This document shows positions 57,505-64,000 of a stretch of 64,000 nucleotides of DNA, piece after piece. Location: assembly GCA_024036415.1 (NCBI GenBank), contig JAMWET010001896.1:488501-552500 (forward strand). The letters are read 5' to 3'. A program made the position numbers and the translations under genes. The notes beneath the pieces were generated by a model, which saw nothing but the letters and a program-made list of their open reading frames with translations, made no database searches and had not been told where the DNA came from. Positions within the stretch are counted from its first letter, which is position 1. Each line of letters begins with the position of its first letter. The DNA comes from Prochilodus magdalenae. Its lineage: Eukaryota; Chordata; Actinopteri; Characiformes; Prochilodontidae.

Positions 57505-58120
57505 TTGGTGTGTTAATGTGCGTAGTGCTGGTGTGAGTGGATCAGACACAGCAGTGCTGTGAGTGTACACTCACTGTCCACTCTATTAGGCACTCCTACC
57601 TTGCTGCTCCACCTTGTAGATGGAGAGTCAGAGACAATAGCTCATCTCCTGCTGCACAGTGCAGTGTTGGTCAGCCTTTAGTCCTTCACCAGTGGTCACA
57701 GGACGCTGCCCACAGGACACTGCCCAGAGGACGCTGCCCACAGGACGCTGTCCACAGGACACTGCCCACAGGATGCTGCCCACAGGACGCTCCCCACAGG
57801 ACACTGCCCACAGGACACTGCCCACAGGACGCTCCCCACAGGACACTGCCCACAGGACGCTCCCCACAGGACACTGCCCACAGGACACTGCCCACAGGAC
57901 GCTTTCGGCTGGATAATTTGGGTTAGTGGATAATTCTCAGTCCAGCAGTGACACTGAGGAGTCCAGCAGCACTTCCGTGTCTGATCCACTCACACCAGCA
58001 CCACACACACTAACACACCAGCAGTGCTGAGAATGATCAACAACCCATGTAGTACCTGCTCGGTGACAACAGGCTGAAGCTGAGCTTGAAGCTGGCCTGA
58101 AACTGCTATGGGTGATTTTC
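57505..58120. mobile_element. Palindromic element, copy 2, with expanded core
   Basis: Arms match the 20310 element: GTGAGTGGATCAGACACAGC (57532) and its inverse (57980), CACTCACTGTCCACTCTATT, CACCTTGTAGATGG and CTGCTGCACAGTGCAGTGTT. The outermost termini seen at 20310 are absent. The core is a 14-bp minisatellite of about 15 units instead of three to four. Confidence 0.82.
57700..57905. repeat. 14-bp minisatellite in the loop of the palindromic element
   Basis: Units CACAGGACGCTGCC, CACAGGACACTGCC and CACAGGACGCTCCC, about 15 in a row, with an apparent alternation of variants. Related to the GGCCACAGGACGCT units at 20717-20775. Confidence 0.93.
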
Positions 58121-58904
58121 TCCAATAACCTCTTACAAATGCTTTACATTGTAAAAATAATAATGGCTCATGTTTTCTGAGACATATGAAAGTATATCTA
58201 AGCATAAGTCATATGACGTTGTGAAAGCAGACAAAGACACGGCCATTGGTGTAAACCCACCCGCTAAAAGTTCTCTTTGTGTGCTAACGCTTTGCTGTTA
58301 CTCTGTCACAGGCTTCCTCCAAAACAGCTACCCCCTTTTCCCAGAAGCCTTTGTGCTTTTCTAGTGCCACATCATTAGAAGTGAAGCCTCTTTACGGCTG
58401 TTTTGCTAAATAATTGGTTCCTCTGCTCCGCCCTCCCCTATTGATGGCAGAAGGCCAGCGCTAGCTCAAGCTGTTTGACGGGTGGGCCAATAATAGTTTC
58501 CCCCTAAGTTACAGTGCTTGGCAAAAGGTACTTTGGAAAAGCTTCCCACAGCCAACCCCCCTGCTAGTAATGAGACCGTCTCGGAAACAGCTGCTGGTAA
58601 AACCCCTGCAAGCTCCTTGCTAGAGGCGGTGAGGGACACTACGAGCAGCAAGCCTCTCATCAGCTTGAATGGGGATTCCCTTTGTGTTGCCTAATGAATA
58701 TCATTGTTTTTGCCAGTTGTCTGCTGATACTGCAGGCCCAAGGGGAGGGTAAACTGAGCCACCTCAGCTTCGTCATCACCATAGGAACATGTGTTGCACC
58801 TGTACGGATGACTAGGGGAAAATTAATATGGAGAAATATTGGGATATTTACTGTATAAGTAACTGTGCAAAAGCCAGAGACCACCCTAGACCAGAAGAAC
58901 CTCA
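58121..58904. other. Unassigned unique-looking sequence
   Basis: GC-balanced, non-repetitive (58240-58760). No recognisable exon; the frames at 58466-58660 and 58660-58905 on the minus strand are short. Possible conserved noncoding DNA. Confidence 0.4.
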
Positions 58905-59490
58905 ACAGCTGAATATAACCCTAGGTTATAACCACCCTAGGTATCATAGCAAAGGCCTAGCAACACCTTAACAACCACCTAGAATAAAACTGCAATTGCC
59001 CAACAATGCCTTAGCAATCCTCTTGAATATCATATCAATGGCCTACAAATTGGAAACCAGATGAGATAACATTCTGATGGCCTAGCCATACCTTAGCAAC
59101 CACCTGGGATACCACAATAGTAGCCTAGTAAGAGATTAAATATCAGCTAGGAGATCATACCAGTGACCTAGCTACACATTAGAAACCACCTGAGAACATT
59201 CCAATGGCCTGACCAGATGTTAGAAACCACCTGAGACAACATTACAAAGGCCTAGCAGGTAGTTAGAAACTACCTGAGAACATTACAATGGCCTTGCAGG
59301 ACATTAGAAACCACCTGGAATATGATTCCAATACTATATCTTTTACTGTAGGTAACCCAGCAATCACCTAGCAGGACATTAGTAACCACCTGGAATATGA
59401 TTCCAATACTTTCCAATACTATAATATATCTTTTACTGTGGGTAACCCAGCAATTATCTAGCAGAACATTAGTAACCACCCGGAACACTA
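58905..59490. repeat. Degenerate CCTAGCAACACC-type tandem repeat
   Basis: Irregular units with ATTAGAAACCACCTGRGA and GGCCTAGCA, spacing about 40-60 bp. A recent duplication of about 100 bp lies at 59306-59480 (CACCTGGAATATGATTCCAA twice). It is the inverse of the GTTGCTAGG repeat type at 33085-33425. Confidence 0.75.
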
Positions 59491-59639
59491 TTGACGCACT
59501 ATTCCCTTTGAGTTGTGCATTTAACAGGGTGTCATATTCTCCATATAGGACGGGTTTACTTACTGTGCACTTAGAAACTCAACAACACATTGCATTTCAT
59601 TAGAGGTGCCAAAACTTTAACAAATACCCAACATCAAAA

Positions 59640-60210
59640 TAACAGTTGCACAAATAGCTGCACCCACACTGCTGACATTCAACGAGCAGCGATGGCCTCC
59701 ATGAGCCACCCTGTTAGCTGCTTGATGCAGGACTACGACAACTATGACTACTACAACAACTGCCCTTAACACCACGTCAACCTCCCCAAAAACTGCAGTG
59801 GTGTCGCGCCAGACTGTCATGGAGTGACTCAGAATGGCAGCGGGTCATCTTCAGTGACGAGTCTCGCTTTAGTCTTGGTGGGCACGGCCAACAAATCCGT
59901 GTGTGGAGGCACCGTGATCAGCACCAAGATGAACGGTTTGTTGTCACGCGTCCAGAAGGCCTGGTGTCACTCCACCTCCACCCCTACCACACCATCTGCA
60001 GGAACTGTGTGAGGATATTCAAGCTGCATGGGATGGATTATCACAGGACACCATTAGGAACCTCTACAGCTCCATACCGAGACGTCTGCCATGTTGGGTT
60101 AGCAAACATGGCGGCCCGACACCATACTGAGAGTACTTCTGTATGTGTAGCTCAATGAATATTGATCATATCAGTCTTAATGCATCATCAGTTATTGATC
60201 CTGGTCACCT
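59640..60210 (+). mobile_element. Tc1-like family A, deleted copy
   Basis: Starts in decayed 5' sequence (AGCTGCACCCACACTGC), then GTCATGGAGTGACTCAGAATGG, the FSDE region, the common central junction (AAGGCCTGGTGTCACTCCAC), and the C-terminus (CATGTTGGGTTAGCAAACAT) to ATTGATCCTGGTCACCTT at 60210. The 3' terminal repeat is missing. One frame (59901-60158) runs from RHRDQHQDERFVVT into shifted C-terminal sequence. Confidence 0.8.
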
Positions 60211-61595
60211 TTTGGCCTATCCAGGGTTTACACAGCTACCAACTTCATTCCATAATTTATATATAACCCCGCTTATAAACACAAATGTGATACATAAAGA
60301 CGGTAAGTTTGGAGTCTCAGCAGGCTTTCTCCACTTCAATGAGTTCCGAGTGGGAAACACTGAATGAATACATTGGATCATACCATTACTGCGATAACCA
60401 CAACATCTAAGAGCTATGGCCACGGCGACGGGACTCAATGCAACTGTTCTCTCTTTGATGTCTTGCGTACATGTGGGAGCATGCCGTGGTTCATTGTATT
60501 TGCATGCTGGATAGCAGCATGCGAGATTATATTGTTAACGAACAACAACATTGAAAAGGGGGGGGTGCTTTTATATCTACATAATATCAAACTGCCTTTT
60601 TTTGTTATAATGAGGCATATTCAGCTCTGTGATGTATGTCTTGCATAGCTAATTACAGGGATTGCTTCTTTAGTCCTTTGCAATTTGGTAAATAAAATCC
60701 CCAGGGTTCTCATTTGAGGCCTAGAAATAGGCCATATCCTCCCACAGCAAAACACCATTAAAACTGACACTGGTGTTAAGAGGGATTGGAGCAAAAAATA
60801 GAATTGAGACAAAAGACAAACGTTTGATTATTCAATCACAAACAACGGGAGCAAATTCCCAACATCATTATGCTTATCGGGGCATGACACTGCCAGTTTT
60901 GCCAAGACGGGAGGAGAGAGAGAAAAAAAAAAACGAAACGAGGTTAGCTCATGATCATATCACTCAGACGCTTCTATGATGCAGCTGTTTGAGCTTGTTT
61001 GAGTGACGTTTGACTGATGCCGCACTTCTCCCTCTAAACTTAGCGTGGAGTCTCCACGGTTTTCATTCTTCATTTCTTTCAGTCTGCCAGTAAACCTCAA
61101 GCGAGCGCTTGTACACTGAGAGATTACTTCCTCCCCCCGTCCAGCCCCGTCCAGCCCCTTCACCCCACCTCCACCCTCCTCTGGGGTAGTTATTTTTGAC
61201 CTCCTGCCCACTAACGGCATGGTAGGCAGGTAAAGCTGCGGCGCAAGGAGAGACTCCAGACAGTCCGCAGTAATGTCCATTGACAAATCTGTCAAGGGAG
61301 CTGAAGCTAGCTGAGCCGTGATGGATGCAGAGCTGAAGGCTGGGGTGTGCATGGGGGTAGGGGGGAGGTGTGGAGGTGGTAGGTGTTTGGGTAGGAGTGG
61401 CAGGTGTGAGGGTTGAGAGGAACGGCACATCCCCCCGTGCTGATCTTCTCTGGAAAAGAAAGATACTGCTGAAAATGTAGTGAGCCCTGTGATGTTCTAG
61501 GGGTGTTTTAATTGGGTTCTTTGGTTGAAGTGACAGTATATTAGAACCACCGGACAACTGGGCCTTTTGCTTATCATCTTAACCAGGACCATACC
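60211..61595. other. Unassigned unique-looking sequence
   Basis: Includes short G, T and A runs (60560, 60597, 60924). Minus-strand frames at 60960-61430 and 61063-61557 (156 and 164 codons) overlap in different frames over a pyrimidine-biased patch and are Pro/Ser/Thr-rich, with no domain. I do not call them genes, but they are the longest non-repetitive open frames in the window. Confidence 0.4.
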
Positions 61596-61599
61596 ATTC

Positions 61600-61890
61600 C
61601 TATCCCAGTATTCCAAGATTCTTGCAATCACAGGGCTGCAAATGTGGTTGACTGGTATGATGAACATTCAGGAGCATTCACACATCTGGACGGGACCCAT
61701 GTTTTTGGACCCACCAAATCTGGACCAAGTGTGCAATTCTTTGATGTAAGAGAGTGTGAACATTGATGTGGCCTACAGCCAGAAACTTGTCCAGTACATG
61801 CAAAAGTCAATCACAGCTGTTATTGGTGCTCATGGAGGTATTACATACTACTGGGTATGTGTCAGTCACAGGGGGACTCATTTTTTTCAA
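61600..61890 (+). mobile_element. Tc1-like transposase C-terminal fragment
   Basis: Frame from 61610: FQDSCNHRAANVVDWYDEHS then GAFTHL, matching the second catalytic Asp and following helix of Tc1 transposases. The 'SPDLNPIENLW' box that follows is deleted. After a stop, codons equivalent to LQKLVxYM...ITAVIGAHGGITYY give the C-terminus. Related to the decayed relic at 17680-17960. Confidence 0.65.
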
Positions 61891-62136
61891 GTTGGGCTTG
61901 TAACCCAAAAGTGTTTGCATAAAGTAAACTTAGAAGAGGCTCGAACTACAAGTCACATAACTGCTAGAAAGTGCAGTATTAATAATGCTAATAACAGTAA
62001 CACCACACATTTGGCCAGATGAAAATGGGAATGTGGGCCAGATTTGGGCCGGAACAATTTCGCAGTATGTGATGTTTATTTGTCTCGGTTTAAAAAAAAT
62101 ACAATTACTAACCTGCAGATTAAGCATACTTACTGA
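61891..62136. other. No feature recognised
   Basis: Short spacer leading into the 23-bp minisatellite. Confidence 0.5.
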
Positions 62137-63597
62137 ACACTGAGCATCTTAATATCCCAATAGACACACTCTGACAACATCCCAGCAGACCCAATGACAA
62201 CATCCCAGCAGACATGCCAACAACCTCCCAGCAGACACAACGATAACATCCCAGCAGACACAACGACAACATCCCAGCAGACACAACGACAACATCCCAG
62301 CAGACACGCCAACACCATCCCAGCAGACACAACGACAACATCCCAGCAGACACAACGACAACATCCCAGCAGACACAACGACAACATCCCAGCAGACACA
62401 ACGACAACATCCCAGCAGACACAACGACAACATCCCAGCAGACACGCCAACACCATCCCAGCAGACACGCCGACAACCTCCCAGCAGACACAACGACACC
62501 ATCCCAGCAGACACACCACCAACATCCCAGCCGACATACCGACACCATCCCAGCAGACACACCAACAACATCCCAGCAGACACACCTACACCATCCCAGC
62601 AGACACACCGACACCATCCCAGCAGACATGCCGACACCATCCCAGCAGACACGCCGACAACCTCCCAGCAGACACACCGGCAACATCCCAGCAGACACAC
62701 TGACACCATCCCAGCCGGCACACCACCAACATCCCAGCCGACATACCGACACCATCCCAGCAGACACGCCACCAACATCCCAGCCGACATAACGACACCA
62801 TCCCAGCAGACACGCCGACACCATCCCAGCAGACACGCCGACAACCTCCCAGCAGACACAACGACACCATCCCAGCAGACACACCTACACCATCCCAGCA
62901 GACACACCGACAACATCCCAGCAGACCCAACGACAACATCCCAGCCGACATACCGACACCATCCCAGCAGACCCAACGACAACATCCCAGCAGACACACC
63001 GACACCATCCCAGCCGACATACCGACAACATCCCAGCAGACACGCCGACACCATCCCAGCAGACACACCGACAACATCCCAGCAGACACACCGACACCAT
63101 CCCAGCAGACACACCGACACCATCCCAGCCGACAAACCGACAACATCCCAGACACACCGACAACATCCCAGCAGACACACCGACAACATCCCAGCAGACA
63201 CACCGACAACATCCCAGCAGACCCAACGACAACATCCCAGCCGACATACCGACACAATCCCAGCAGACACGCCAACACCATCCCAGCAGACACACCTACA
63301 CCATCCCAGCAGACACGCCAACACCATCCCAGCAGACACGCCGACACCATCCCAGCAGACACACCTACACCATCTCAGCAGACACGCCAACACCATCCCA
63401 GCAGACACGCCAACACCATCCCAGCAGACACGCCAACACCATCCCAGCAGACACGCCAACACCATCCCAGCAGACACGCCAACACCATCCCAGCAGACAC
63501 GCCAACACCATCTCAGCAGACACACCTACACCATCCCAGCAGACACAATGACACCATCCCAGCAGACACAACGACACCATCCCAGCCGACACATCTC
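62137..63597. repeat. 23-bp minisatellite, 1.46 kb
   Basis: Unit CATCCCAGCAGACACACCGA + CAA/CAC (23 bp), about 63 units, with variants at three or four positions (CAGACACG, CAGCCGACATA, CAACGACAA). The minus unit has no stop in any phase, so a 458-codon frame (62149-63525) runs through it as a cycling 23-residue Cys/Trp/Gly/Val-rich repeat, with overlapping frames of 81-258 codons. No splice or start context supports a gene. Confidence 0.95.
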
Positions 63598-64000
63598 TCT
63601 CCAGTGCCACCCTCCACTCTGGCTGTGATTTTATTGTGTTGTTGTAAAATTGTGGTTTGTATTTCTTTCAGGAGGTTGTGCACGCACCCCAAGAGTGAAA
63701 AAGTGTGCAAGAGAAAAAGGGCGAGAGAGAATGTGTGGTGTGTACATGCCGCTGTTCTGTTACTTGGTCTGTCTGGTGTTCTGTTTGCCCCGAATGCTTG
63801 AAACTGAATGACCGTCTACATCCAGGAGCTAGAAAAATAAAAACAGCTTCATTAAAATCCTCCCTGTTTGGTCTGAATCATTCTGTCTGTTCACTTAATA
63901 ATTTTGGTTGCTGAACTCTCTGTGCACCCCTCATTAATACCAAACCTGCCACGGTGTGGAAATGCCACAACCCCATCCAGTACCTACATGCTGAAGTGAC
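63598..64000. other. No gene recognised
   Basis: Mixed composition after the minisatellite; two overlapping plus-strand frames of 65 and 69 codons with no domain. Confidence 0.45.

Noticed and set aside
60960..61557. Minus-strand host gene exon
   Set aside because: Overlapping different-phase frames over a pyrimidine-biased patch; no splice sites or domain recognised, so it is kept only as a weak finding.
62149..63525. 458-codon minus-strand open frame as a Cys-rich repeat protein gene
   Set aside because: It is a frame-cycling reading of a 23-bp minisatellite; overlapping frames are equally open, and there is no start, splice or domain support.

Overview
This is a vertebrate nuclear sequence, almost certainly from a teleost fish and perhaps an ostariophysan such as a characin or catfish (the lineage is inferred). 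The repeat content points to it: many internally deleted Tc1/mariner-type DNA transposons, L2-clade LINEs, an RTE-clade (BovB-like) LINE, tRNA-derived SINEs with the widespread fish tail motif, solo LTRs with polyadenylation signals, palindromic MITEs and many minisatellites. I find no convincing host protein-coding exon and no rRNA, tRNA or CRISPR locus. Nearly all long open frames are transposase or reverse-transcriptase relics, or minisatellites that happen to lack stops.

Layout. 0-5 kb: a decayed Tc1-like copy, then a minus-strand LINE whose 3' part carries a 16-bp minisatellite split by an L2 insertion. 7-12.9 kb: Tc1-like fragments, a MITE, three solo LTRs (two with supported target duplications) and an L2 3' end. 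14.2-16.3 kb: two deleted Tc1-like copies facing each other around a SINE. 16.6-20.3 kb: a heavily decayed RTE element with duplicated endonuclease segments. 20.3-25.8 kb: a palindromic element with a core minisatellite, a SINE, Tc1-like copies, L2 pieces and a complete 257-bp MITE. 27.1-33.7 kb: a second copy of the 0.53-kb Tc1-like element, then an L2 whose reverse-transcriptase C-terminal codons have expanded into a 28-bp minisatellite, then a multiply nested Tc1/MITE/L2 rearrangement. 35 kb: a pyrimidine tract and a probable LTR. 37.5-41.0 kb: a 3.5-kb, 26-bp minisatellite with a palindromic core. 42.2-43.0, 47.5-48.5, 56.9-57.9 and 62.1-63.6 kb: further minisatellites. 45.6-61.9 kb: more Tc1-like copies, one of them split by a different Tc1-type transposon with 211-bp inverted termini, and a solo LTR with a perfect 5-bp target duplication.

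The genes do not form a pathway; the window is best read as an intergenic or intronic region shaped by repeated insertion, deletion and tandem expansion. Between the repeats are apparently single-copy stretches (about 5-7, 9.6-10.7, 12.9-14.2, 25.8-27.1, 33.7-35, 36-37.5, 41-42.2, 43-45.6, 48.5-51, 58.1-58.9 and 60.2-61.6 kb) that could hold conserved noncoding elements; that cannot be judged without alignment. The strongest unusual signals are minisatellites born inside transposons, a template-switch-like rearrangement near 32 kb, and one deletion architecture shared by many Tc1-like copies. I see no clear new biological system.
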